A stretch of 50,378 nt of DNA from Bacteroidales bacterium UBA5349 (GCA_002410065.1 DHQB01000027.1:246969-297346), one strand, 5' to 3'. Counted from the stretch's first letter, positions 19,687-26,992 are shown. Notes: a model not told the origin generated them from the letters alone. Numbers and translations are program-made.

Positions 19687-19694
19687 TAACTTTG
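19687..19694 (+). promoter_or_regulatory. -7 box TAACTTTG of the truncated dehydrogenase copy
   Basis: TAACTTTG fits the TAnnTTTG consensus, 34 bp before the start codon. The same box is conserved in the right-hand repeat at 25513-25520. No convincing TTTG -33 element is present at the usual distance. Confidence 0.4.
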
Positions 19695-19728
19695 TACCAG
19701 CATTAATAAAACTTAAAATCGATTAATT

Positions 19729-20250
19729 ATGAATATCGTTTTTGCAGAACCCATAGGCCTAACCCCTGATGATACACAAAACTTTAAGGCGGAAATGGAG
19801 AAACTTGGGCATAGTGTAACTTTTTTTGATAATGCGCCATCTGGGCAGAATGAGCTTTTGCAAAGGGTAGTTAAGGCACACATAATTGTGGTGAGCAACT
19901 ATGCGGTTAGCGCAAGTGTTATCGAAAATACTCCAAACCTAAAGTATATAGATGTTGCCTTTACGGGGGTTGACCATATAGCCACTGCTGAATGCAAAAA
20001 AAGGTCAATTCAGGTATCGAATGCCGCAGGGTATAGCAACCAGGCGGTTGCCGAGCTGACCATTGCCATGGCCATCGATTTGCTTAGAAAGATTACCCCA
20101 GCCGATGCTGTTACCCGCAGTTTGGGTGGCAGAGCCGGATTTTTGGGACAAGAGTTAATGGGTAAAACCTTTGGTATTATGGGGTTGGGGCAAATAGGGA
20201 AACGTGTGGCGCAGCTGGCCTCCGCTTTTGGCTGTAGGGTAATTGCCTAG
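19729..20250 (+). pseudogene. Truncated D-2-hydroxyacid dehydrogenase (5' half only)
   Basis: This is a second copy of the dehydrogenase at 25555-26499 that stops after 173 residues. The codon equivalent to Trp174 (TGG) is TAG here, and the homology itself ends 10 bp later. The part present includes the first piece of the catalytic domain and the nucleotide-binding GLGQIGKRVAQ. The catalytic Arg, Glu and His are all missing, so no activity is expected. Residues 13-50 differ from the intact copy (for example PDDTQNFKAEMEKL against LGEVQGFVAEMKNL), while residues from about 52 on are nearly identical. It marks the left edge of the inserted segment. Confidence 0.88.
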
Positions 20251-20280
20251 ACACGCACACCTGCATTTTATATACCGCGT

Positions 20281-20295
20281 GTTGTAAGCAGCCAT
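20281..20295 (+). repeat. Left member of inverted repeat GTTGTAAGCA[G/A]CCAT
   Basis: GTTGTAAGCAGCCAT here is matched in inverted orientation, 14 of 15 bases, by ATGGTTGCTTACAAC at 24062-24076. The pair encloses the peptidase/acyltransferase/peptide operon. Directly to its left is ATATACCGCGTGT (20270-20282), a near-match to 1983-1995. Confidence 0.6.
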
Positions 20296-21653
20296 TACTT
20301 TATTTTCAATTCTTTCAAAACATAATTCAATGCTTTATGTGATTTAATTTTAACATTAGGTGCAACCCCAATACCATCAAGTGAATGTCCATCACTTGTC
20401 AGATAGTCTGCTGTTGGTAATATTAAATAATAATTATTCCCTATATCAAAAACAGACGGAGATAAAATAGCACCCAATGTATGTTCTCCGACTAGTTTCA
20501 CATAATGTGTTTTCTTTAATCCATATACTAATGGTTCACAAGAGCTTGCAGTATTATTACTAATTAAAATATACAATTTTTCATCATTTGTAGAGTTTTC
20601 ACTGGAAGGATATAACACAATGCGAATTCCTTTTTCTTTAGCAAGTATCGCAGAGAAATTATTTATTTCATCAATACCTAAAATAGGTAAATTGTTTATA
20701 TTTTCTCTGCAAGTATTATTTATAAAACAATCTCTTGAAATAAATGCACCTGCATTCACTGTGTCTTTTAATAAATGCGAAGCTACACTATATGTACTTT
20801 TAAAATTTCCGCCAGGGGTGCTTCTTAAATCCAAAATTTTTATTTTGAATTTTTTATAACTATTAAATATACTATCAATTTCAGTTGTTTTCCCTGATAA
20901 AGTTATGAATTTAAGTAATACAACGCTATCATTAATGGCTTTAGCATCAATTTGTGGTTTATTCAATGTTCTTTCTAAATTTATGTTTGATTTGTTTAAA
21001 GAGAAATGAGTAAACCCAACCTTTCTAGCATTTGCAAAGAATAAAACTAAAAATTCCAAATCGTCATACACCACAAATGATTTCTTCTTGAGATTTTGAC
21101 AGAATGTCAACCATTTATCCGATTCGGTTAATTTGGGATTATAAATATTAGAAGCAGTAATTTTTATTATGGTATCGCATAGAGCTCTATAATTATTAAT
21201 GCTTTGATAAATGTTATGAGGACTTGTAATTTTTTCGCAAGTAAAACTGCCCAATTTTTCAGAATTATCATTTGTGAATATATCTCCTTTTATATTATTT
21301 TCTGATATTGTTATGTCTTTAAGTTCAAAAGGACCAAATATGGAATGAATTTTTCCTTTGTTGTTGATAATTTCGATTGCAACTAATGATTTTTTATAAT
21401 TTCTGTTTTGAAAAAACCTAAATAATTTTGCTTTAAAACTACCAAGTATAAATTTATCTCTGTTTTCAAAAGATTTTAATAGTAGTGTTGAATCATGTTT
21501 TTCAAATGCAGTATAAAATTCAAACTCTCCAATAATTGGAAACGCTGATTTAACTCTCCAGATATTCTGTGCTTCTGTGAACTCTGAATTTTGACAATAG
21601 ATTAAGATTGGTAAAAATAACAGCGTCAAGAAGATAAAATATTGCTTAATCAT
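20295..21653 (-). CDS. Secreted S41 family peptidase in the peptide cassette
   Basis: A 452-residue protein with an N-terminal signal peptide (hydrophobic to about residue 20), so probably periplasmic. The C-terminal half is an S41 (C-terminal processing / tricorn-like) peptidase. It has the core ILDLRSTPGGNFKS near 273-286, nucleophile region NNTASSCEPLVYGLK with Ser370, then KLVGEHTLGA, and the closing DGHSLDGIGVAPNV. The Lys that follows the Ser in Ctp-type dyads (GKG) is replaced by Ala395 (GAI), so a different base or a tricorn/IRBP-like arrangement is likely. Its ATG overlaps the stop of the acyltransferase-like gene (ATGA), indicating translational coupling. It may trim or degrade the cassette peptide; this role is inferred. 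Confidence 0.78.
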   Translation of the reverse strand: MIKQYFIFLTLLFLPILIYCQNSEFTEAQNIWRVKSAFPIIGEFEFYTAFEKHDSTLLLKSFENRDKFILGSFKAKLFRFFQNRNYKKSLVAIEIINNKGKIHSIFGPFELKDITISENNIKGDIFTNDNSEKLGSFTCEKITSPHNIYQSINNYRALCDTIIKITASNIYNPKLTESDKWLTFCQNLKKKSFVVYDDLEFLVLFFANARKVGFTHFSLNKSNINLERTLNKPQIDAKAINDSVVLLKFITLSGKTTEIDSIFNSYKKFKIKILDLRSTPGGNFKSTYSVASHLLKDTVNAGAFISRDCFINNTCRENINNLPILGIDEINNFSAILAKEKGIRIVLYPSSENSTNDEKLYILISNNTASSCEPLVYGLKKTHYVKLVGEHTLGAILSPSVFDIGNNYYLILPTADYLTSDGHSLDGIGVAPNVKIKSHKALNYVLKELKIK

Positions 21654-22747
21654 ACTATTACGTTTTTAGTTAGTAAATATTCAAGTTTGTTTTTTTCAAT
21701 GTTTGTAGTGTTTTGTTTTTTTAACTTTAAATAAGTATCAATATCCAATGGGAATGCTCTATATGAATATTTGTCAAAGAAATAATATTCATTTTTTAGT
21801 GAAAAAAGAGAATATCTATCTTCATTAAATATCAATTTTAAAGTGCTTGTATTTTGAATTTTATAAGGATAGCTTTTATTCCTTTCAAACCATTCGTGGA
21901 TGTATGACCAGCACTCCCATTGTTCTGGTGTGTTTTTCACCGAGTTTTCTAAAATCGAATATAATTTAGCTATAGAATCTTCTATAAAAAACCGATTGTT
22001 AGAATAATCAGTTGATTTTATATCTCTATGAAAATTTATATAAATATTTTCGTCTTTATCCCAGTGTGTAATTACTGGGATAATAGTTGCTTTCAATAAA
22101 TAACTTAAAACCGCAATCCCATTTTTTACATTTATATTGCCTGCCAAAAAATTTAAATATTCGTACCCTTTTTTGAAATTCTTCCCTTTCAAAGAGCCAG
22201 TATTTCCATCTAAATATACAATTAAGGCATAACCATTTTTTAATAACTCTTTTAGCCTAAAAATTGAAGATGAATCTTTTACATTTAAAATAATGTAATC
22301 AGAATTATTTTGATTGGCATATAATTTTAACTTATTATAAGAATCTTCAATTTTTTGTTTCTGTGTATTGTAAGCATGTTCATCTATAATCAATACAACT
22401 TTAAAACCATATTTTAATAAATAGGAATTGATTACTCTATAAGAGCCATAATGAAATGTGGCAAATACAGTAGGTGATAAAATGGAAGAAGTTAGCTCAA
22501 AAGAACTATTATTAATTACACTAACTTTGTCCAATTTCTCAAAATCATATTGGTCAAACGTAACAAGATATTGATTGTAAATGAGTTGTTTGTAAAACTG
22601 TTCGTAATTTTCCTTTTTGAAATTTGGCAAAAATCTATTAACATTAGCCAGAAATATTGAATAGCCATAACTGCTACTTTCTATATCTTCAGGACAAGGA
22701 TTAAACACTTTATGTTTAATGTCTTCTTTATATTTATTTAATTCCAT
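21650..22747 (-). CDS. LPLAT/LpxL-like acyltransferase in the peptide cassette
   Basis: About 365 residues from the preferred ATG at 22747, which overlaps the end of the M50 gene by 10 bp. A longer frame to 22804 exists but begins at a weak codon inside that gene. The centre resembles bacterial lipid A/lysophospholipid acyltransferases: FATFHYGSYRVINSYL (His99), then LKNGYALIVYLDGNTG, and FLAGNINVKNGIAVLSYLLKATIIPV, which matches the order of the LpxL HxGxxE, PDQ-like and substrate-loop blocks. The acidic residue expected in H(x4)D/E is Arg104 here, so the active site is not canonical. No membrane anchor is obvious. It could acylate the precursor peptide or a lipid carrier; this is inferred from context only. 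Confidence 0.5.
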   Translation of the reverse strand: MELNKYKEDIKHKVFNPCPEDIESSSYGYSIFLANVNRFLPNFKKENYEQFYKQLIYNQYLVTFDQYDFEKLDKVSVINNSSFELTSSILSPTVFATFHYGSYRVINSYLLKYGFKVVLIIDEHAYNTQKQKIEDSYNKLKLYANQNNSDYIILNVKDSSSIFRLKELLKNGYALIVYLDGNTGSLKGKNFKKGYEYLNFLAGNINVKNGIAVLSYLLKATIIPVITHWDKDENIYINFHRDIKSTDYSNNRFFIEDSIAKLYSILENSVKNTPEQWECWSYIHEWFERNKSYPYKIQNTSTLKLIFNEDRYSLFSLKNEYYFFDKYSYRAFPLDIDTYLKLKKQNTTNIEKNKLEYLLTKNVIV

Positions 22748-23688
22748 AATGTTGCTAAAAATTTTATTGTTGAGACGCAAGAGATATAAATAACGTAAAT
22801 CCAAAAGGCAATTCTACCTATACTGTAATAGGTAACAATATTAGAATATTGATGAAATTTCAATCTTAGCCAACTTTTAATAGCTTTATTAGAATGAGAA
22901 TACAAATCTTTATCATTAATTAAGTCTGCTAAGACCCAATAACCGTCAAATTTTATAAAAGGATTAAAGTTTATCATTGCTATTATAAAATTTACTTTAA
23001 TCAGACTCCCAATAATATCTGATTTACTTATTATGTATAAGGTTATAAGAATTATGCTTGAAATAAATTGGAAATAAATTCCACCTAAATTTATTAGTAC
23101 TCTTTTCTCTTTTTTAAGTCGCCAAATTTCGTTAAGATTTATATAAAATACTGGGATAAACAGGTAAATACCTAAACCAACCTTTCCTGTTTTTATATTG
23201 TATTGCTTTGCAATAGCTGAGTGTCCTATTTCGTGCATTATTAGGATAATAAATAGTATTGTGTATTTAAATAACTTTTCAAAACCATCTAACTGCGTAT
23301 ATTCAATTGAATTAACAAAAAACAAATTGATGATTAATAAAACAAAAAATGAACTAAAAAAGAAATATTGATTTGTCAATACTGAAAATTTTTGTATGGG
23401 CATTTTTTCCGAATTGAATAAAAATATTAAAGGTTTAAATGAAGATTTGTTTATTGTCGCTTTATTTTGTATGACATTTCGGCAAGTGTCAATTTGAATT
23501 GCGTCATATTCTGTTTTGTGTTTTGAATTTATAAAATCGACTATTTCACTTGTAGTCATTCCTGTTTTAATAGAATTTAGCACATCTTTCATAATTACAC
23601 CGCAGTAAAATACAGTATTATCAGAAGACGTTACTAAATATTTAAATTTAAAATCTGTTTCTAATATTTTAATGTCTTGAAGATTCAT
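22738..23688 (-). CDS. PqqD-M50 membrane zinc metallopeptidase (RiPP-type)
   Basis: 316 residues. Residues 1 to about 80 resemble a PqqD-like RiPP recognition element (FKYLVTSSDNTVFYCG, then LNSIKTGMTTSEIVDFI), the fold that binds leader peptides. The rest is an intramembrane M50 metallopeptidase with HEIGH at 152-156 and the second-ligand motif NFNPFIKFDGYW at 240-251 (Asp248), among about five hydrophobic segments (near 105-125, 142-160, 200-220, 228-245 and 285-310). Proteins of this PqqD-M50 type accompany peptide-modification clusters and probably cleave or export the leader-bearing precursor. It lies 50 bp after the small peptide gene, with a hairpin between, and overlaps the acyltransferase-like gene. 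Confidence 0.78.
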   Translation of the reverse strand: MNLQDIKILETDFKFKYLVTSSDNTVFYCGVIMKDVLNSIKTGMTTSEIVDFINSKHKTEYDAIQIDTCRNVIQNKATINKSSFKPLIFLFNSEKMPIQKFSVLTNQYFFFSSFFVLLIINLFFVNSIEYTQLDGFEKLFKYTILFIILIMHEIGHSAIAKQYNIKTGKVGLGIYLFIPVFYINLNEIWRLKKEKRVLINLGGIYFQFISSIILITLYIISKSDIIGSLIKVNFIIAMINFNPFIKFDGYWVLADLINDKDLYSHSNKAIKSWLRLKFHQYSNIVTYYSIGRIAFWIYVIYISCVSTIKFLATLWN

Positions 23689-23704
23689 AAATAGTTAATT
23701 ATAA

Positions 23705-23730
23705 GTAGCCAGAGCTTTCGCTCTGACTAC
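23705..23730 (-). promoter_or_regulatory. Intercistronic hairpin between precursor gene and M50 gene
   Basis: GTAG-C-CAGAGC (23705-23715) pairs with GCTCTG-A-CTAC (23720-23730): ten pairs with one mismatch around a GAAA loop when read on the minus strand. No T tract follows. Such hairpins after a small precursor gene often protect or partly terminate the transcript, so that the peptide is made in excess of the enzymes. Confidence 0.6.
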
Positions 23731-23738
23731 AAATGATT

Positions 23739-23879
23739 TTAGAAAGGAAATGCAACTCCACATTTAATTGGCTTGGTACAACCAGCAGCATCTTCTACTA
23801 CAGCAGTAAACTCAATCCTTTCTTCTAGTTGTTCAATGGTTAAACCCTCTAACAACTCGTCTTCTTGCAAATTTTTCAT
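23739..23879 (-). CDS. Putative ribosomal precursor peptide, 46 aa
   Basis: This small ORF has ATG at 23879 and TAA at 23741-23739. The N-terminal two thirds are acidic and helical, like a leader (EDELLEGLT, then EQLEERIEFTAV). The tail after a small-residue stretch (DAAG) is CTKPIKCGVAFPF, a compact Cys-containing core. A leader rich in Glu/Leu with an EQLEER-type segment, followed by a short Cys core, and the neighbouring PqqD-M50 protease, support a RiPP precursor. No LanB/LanC, radical SAM, YcaO or grasp enzyme is visible nearby, so the modification, if any, may be acylation or a disulfide. It is the first gene of the four-gene minus-strand operon. Confidence 0.7.
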   Translation of the reverse strand: MKNLQEDELLEGLTIEQLEERIEFTAVVEDAAGCTKPIKCGVAFPF

Positions 23880-24061
23880 TTTTTTAAAATTATTGATTTA
23901 TGATTGACCTTCTTTATTCGGCATCAGTTTATTCCTATTCTTTTTAGTTTTTTCTTTGGGTTTCTAAAGACAAATAATCCCGCAATTTTTGGCCAAAATA
24001 TCTTGTGTCTGCTTAAGTGAACATATTCTTAATGTTTTACCAACATATCTCTGCGTTTTCT

Positions 24062-24076
24062 ATGGTTGCTTACAAC
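24062..24076 (-). repeat. Right member of inverted repeat GTTGTAAGCA[G/A]CCAT
   Basis: ATGGTTGCTTACAAC, the inverse of 20281-20295 with one mismatch. It ends exactly at the base before the stop codon of the lipoprotein gene at 24077, so it separates that gene from the peptide operon. Confidence 0.6.
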
Positions 24077-24917
24077 TTAATAGTCTCTTGTATAGATTAA
24101 GCGTTGCCATCCACTGAGATCTAAATAGTTTAGTGCCAAATTTATACTTGCGCTCATAGTTCTACCTGAAACCCAATACCAAACGCCTAAGGTCTTTTTA
24201 TAAGGTCTTACAATATAGTAACATCTGGCTACAGACGCAGATGGCGTTCCAGGGGGTTGATGCGCCCCAATAGTTAGCTTTGTGCGATCTCTGCCCACAG
24301 TTACTCGACCCGAAAATTCACCAGATCCACATCTATATGCAGCATTCTTTGATGTGATGGGAGAGTTGTTATTTAAAATGGTAATTTTTGAATTTTCTGG
24401 CTCTTTTGTAATAGCGTTCTCTTCTAGCTTAATTAACTCATCGCTATATTTGATGTTTGTGAATGCATAAGAATTCTCAAAAACTTTATAAACATTATCT
24501 CCAACCTGAATTATCCTATCACTGTTAATAATATATCTAGCAGGATTGTTGAAAAGGTAATGTTCCAGAATATATTCGTTATTTTCATCCTTAACTAAAG
24601 TTAAGTATTCACTATGCTTAGATACTTCGTGTTGAATTTCATCAATTGAATTAAACTCATCGAAATTAATTGAAAAATATATCTCTTCACATTTTCTCCC
24701 ATAAGAAGTAAAACCCTTTTGCTCCTCCCAAGCTAATAATTCTTCGTGGTTAAATGAAATTGTCTTGTCAATGGCAGCGTTATACTCCTCCATTGAATTA
24801 AAAACAAGCATTTCATTCTTAGCGGGAACATCAATTTTCAACTGGCTCTTTTGAACAAGAGCTAAATATCACTATAAGAATAGTGAAAAACAGATAGTTT
24901 AGATTTTTTGTCTTCAT
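24077..24917 (-). pseudogene. Lipoprotein gene broken by a frameshift after the signal peptide
   Basis: The long frame (24841-24077, 254 residues) has only a TTG at its start and no export signal. In another frame just upstream, ATG at 24917 begins MKTKNLNYLFFTILIVIFSS followed by CSKEPVEN and a TGA ending at 24832. This is a perfect lipoprotein signal peptide (Cys21). Removing one base near 24834-24838 would join them into one lipoprotein of about 280 residues. The mature part opens with DVPAKNEMLVFNSMEEYNAA, a layout common in Bacteroidota surface lipoproteins, and ends in a region with paired cysteines (RCGSGEF, ARCYYIV). I do not recognise the family with certainty. Either the gene is newly inactivated or the base call is wrong. 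Confidence 0.72.
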
Positions 24918-24955
24918 TTTTCTCTAAATTTGTAATGTTAAACTTCGGTTTAGTT

Positions 24956-25003
24956 GCCTCACCCTTAAATTGATTTTTCGGTCATCAGGGGTGGGGCTTT
25001 TTT
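24956..25003 (+). terminator. Rho-independent terminator, plus strand, without an obvious upstream gene
   Basis: GCCTCACCCT (24956-24965) pairs fully with GGGGTGGGGC (24988-24997), counting two G-U pairs, and six T follow (24998-25003). No plus-strand gene lies before it within the insert, so it may be a leftover from the element's source. It also lies in the 5' region of the broken lipoprotein gene, read from the other strand. Confidence 0.6.
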
Positions 25004-25485
25004 GTGCTGTTTTGATTTGGAGAGGTATACAGAACAATATTAAACTCCCAGCAAGGACAAATCTTCCCGAATTGCCCCTACCATTCTTGACTATAATTAT
25101 CTCATAGTGAGTTTTATGTGTTTAAAACTAAATATGACCATTAAAAAGTGTAACATACCCCCCCCGTATAAAAAATAAATATACTTGTTTTATGGTGACG
25201 AAAATCATCTTAAATACAAATATGCTGCTTTTTAGTTTACACCGTCTGCTTTTGTATGTGTTTAATAACATAGTGTGCATTTTGCTTATTTTCCTACCGG
25301 TTTTATCTTGTGTTGCAGGGCACACTTTCACGGATTAGCTTCAATGAGCTATAAGGTTCTTCCAACATCAAAGGGTTTATGGAGTTAATATAGTCTTCAC
25401 TTCAGTCTGTGTATAACTAGCAAGCAAAAAATTTTTATTAGTTTTTCAGGCTTTTACAAGTTCAACATCTTTTATGGTAATGTGC

Positions 25486-26086
25486 TAATATGCTATTTAT
25501 GCCCCCAAATATTAACTTTGTACCAGCATTAATAAAACTTAAAATCGATTAATTATGAATATAGTATTTGCAGAACCCATAGGCCTAACTTTGGGCGAGG
25601 TGCAAGGCTTTGTGGCAGAAATGAAGAACCTTGGCCACAGCGTAACCTTTTTTGATAATGTCCCATCCGGACAAGATGAGCTATTAAAAAGAGTAGCCAA
25701 AGCAGATATAATTGTGGTGAGCAACTATGCGGTTAGCGCAAGTGTTATCGAAAATGCTCCAAACCTAAAGTTTATAGATGTTGCCTTTACGGGGGTTGAC
25801 CATATAGCCACTGCTGAATGTAAAAAAAGGTCAATTCAGGTATCGAATGCCGCAGGGTATAGCAACCAGGCGGTTGCCGAGCTGACCATTGCCATGGCCA
25901 TCGATTTGCTTAGAAAGATTACCCCAGCCGATGCTGTTACCCGCAGTTTGGGTGGCAGAGCCGGATTTTTGGGACAAGAGTTAATGGGTAAAACCTTTGG
26001 TATTATGGGGTTGGGGCAAATAGGGAAACGTGTGGCGCAGCTGGCCTCCGCTTTTGGCTGTAGGGTAATTGCCTGGACACGCACAC
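25486..26086. repeat. Right copy of ~600-bp direct repeat
   Basis: Counterpart of 19660-20260 at offset 5826. It covers the promoter, leader and codons up to about 177 of the intact dehydrogenase. The copies differ mostly in the first ~150 coding bases and are almost identical afterwards. Confidence 0.92.
25513..25520 (+). promoter_or_regulatory. -7 box TAACTTTG of the intact dehydrogenase gene
   Basis: TAACTTTG lies 34 bp before the ATG at 25555 and is identical to the box in the left repeat. The -33 element is not convincing. Confidence 0.4.
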
Positions 26087-26499
26087 ACAGCAAGGGCGAT
26101 AACGTTGAACATGTTGAGTTTGAGCAGCTATTTAAGCAATCGGATATTTTATCAATACATCTTCCGTTAACACCCCAAACGCAAAATTTAATTGGAATAA
26201 AGGAGTTTGAGTTAATGAAACCAACTGCTTATCTGATTAACACAGCTAGGGCAAAAATTATTGATTCGCATGTACTTGCCGATGCATTGACAAAACCGTT
26301 AATAGCCGGCGCAGCTGTTGATATTTACGAGAAGGAGCCACCCATTGATGCTGACCATCCATTGCTATCGGTTCCCAATACGCTACTACTCCCACATATT
26401 GGTTTTGCAACGCATGAGGCCATTGCCCACAGGAGCAAAATTGTTCTCGATAATATTAGACAGTGGCTAAACGGCAAGCCCCAAAATTTGGTTGGCTAA
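25555..26499 (+). CDS. NAD-dependent D-2-hydroxyacid dehydrogenase
   Basis: A 314-residue member of the D-isomer 2-hydroxyacid dehydrogenase family. The Rossmann motif is GLGQIG (152-157, in MGLGQIGKRVAQ). The catalytic set is complete: Arg232 (INTARAKIID), Glu261 (YEKEPP) and His281 (LLPHIGFAT). It would reduce or oxidise a 2-keto/2-hydroxy acid with NAD(H); the exact substrate cannot be told. Length is normal. Its 5' half is repeated in the pseudogene 5.8 kb upstream, so this intact copy may be a hybrid formed by recombination at the insert boundary. It converges with the small membrane-protein gene at 26507. Confidence 0.9.
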   Translation: MNIVFAEPIGLTLGEVQGFVAEMKNLGHSVTFFDNVPSGQDELLKRVAKADIIVVSNYAVSASVIENAPNLKFIDVAFTGVDHIATAECKKRSIQVSNAAGYSNQAVAELTIAMAIDLLRKITPADAVTRSLGGRAGFLGQELMGKTFGIMGLGQIGKRVAQLASAFGCRVIAWTRTHSKGDNVEHVEFEQLFKQSDILSIHLPLTPQTQNLIGIKEFELMKPTAYLINTARAKIIDSHVLADALTKPLIAGAAVDIYEKEPPIDADHPLLSVPNTLLLPHIGFATHEAIAHRSKIVLDNIRQWLNGKPQNLVG

Positions 26500-26506
26500 G
26501 GCTTTC

Positions 26507-26992
26507 CTACTCTTTTGGATTGGTAATGTTAATGTAAAGCAGCCTAAGCATAAATAGCATTAGGGCTGGGAAAATAACGGTTTGTAAAAGCCGTACCAGC
26601 AGGTAGTCTATAATATCGACATGAATTAGCGTGGCAAGAACAATTATAATTACCATATCAGCAATCATCATTAGCGCATTGCTACGCAAATTGGTAAATG
26701 CCTTTGGGAGAGGGATTTCGGCAATGGGATTATTTATAGCCCTTAATATGGCGTAAAGGCAAAGCGTAAACAGAAGAGGCGAAACAACTCCGAAAATTAC
26801 CAGAGCAATGGTTGATGGCCAAATTTTAAAGGAGTATAGAATACCCCCTGTAAGCGAGATTAGAAGATTTAAGGAGAAACGGGAGCCAGTTCCCACAAGG
26901 TTTTGTACCCAGAAAAAAACAATGTTGTTGTTATTTTTAGATTCTTTATCCGTCATTCTGAAGTTATCTGTTTTTAAAACTGCATTAAGCAT
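26507..26992 (-). CDS. Small integral membrane protein, unknown function
   Basis: A 161-residue protein with about four hydrophobic segments (LLISLTGGILYSF, IALVIFGVVSPLLFTLCLYAIL, ALMMIADMVIIIVLATLI, LLQTVIFPALMLFMLRLL). I do not recognise the family. The ATG at 26992 overlaps the end of the exchanger gene by 8 bp. An alternative start, Met13 at 26956, would give a shorter soluble N-terminus. The overlap suggests co-translation with the Na+/Ca2+ exchanger. Confidence 0.7.
   Translation of the reverse strand: MLNAVLKTDNFRMTDKESKNNNNIVFFWVQNLVGTGSRFSLNLLISLTGGILYSFKIWPSTIALVIFGVVSPLLFTLCLYAILRAINNPIAEIPLPKAFTNLRSNALMMIADMVIIIVLATLIHVDIIDYLLVRLLQTVIFPALMLFMLRLLYINITNPKE

Larger units (their letters stand above)
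19660..20260. repeat. Left copy of ~600-bp direct repeat (promoter and 5' half of dehydrogenase gene)
   Basis: Matches 25486-26086 at a constant offset of 5826 bp. Identity is mosaic. The promoter/leader (19660-19736) has about one mismatch. The first ~150 bp of coding sequence is clearly diverged, roughly a quarter of positions differing. From about 19881 to 20260 there are only about four differences. After the shared ACACGCACAC at 20251-20260 the two copies are unrelated. Confidence 0.92.
24918..25554. other. AT-rich intergenic region at right side of the insert
   Basis: 637 bp with no convincing gene. It holds the plus-strand terminator at 24956-25003, a C8 run at 25158-25165, and at its right end the repeat copy beginning at 25486. 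A 67-codon minus-strand frame (25128-25331) and the frames around 25300-25420 look more like decayed sequence than a gene. Confidence 0.5.

Noticed and set aside
20281..20295. Reading the inverted-repeat motif as an integron attC site
   Set aside because: It does not fit the GTTRRRY/RYYYAAC core rules and no integrase is in the window. Kept only as an inverted repeat.
22748..22804. Upstream extension of the acyltransferase-like ORF
   Set aside because: It lies inside the M50 gene and lacks an ATG start. The ATG at 22747 gives the usual short overlap.
25158..25165. C8 run as a phase-variable tract
   Set aside because: It lies outside any supported gene or promoter and is short.
25128..25331. 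67-codon minus-strand frame in the insert
   Set aside because: Unusual composition (many Lys/Phe, basic), no start context, no recognisable family. It lies in AT-rich non-coding sequence.
25300..25420. Short coding-like frames on the minus strand (for example MLEEPYSSLKLIRES)
   Set aside because: Interrupted by stops after about 25 codons in every frame. Could be a decayed gene end, but not supportable.
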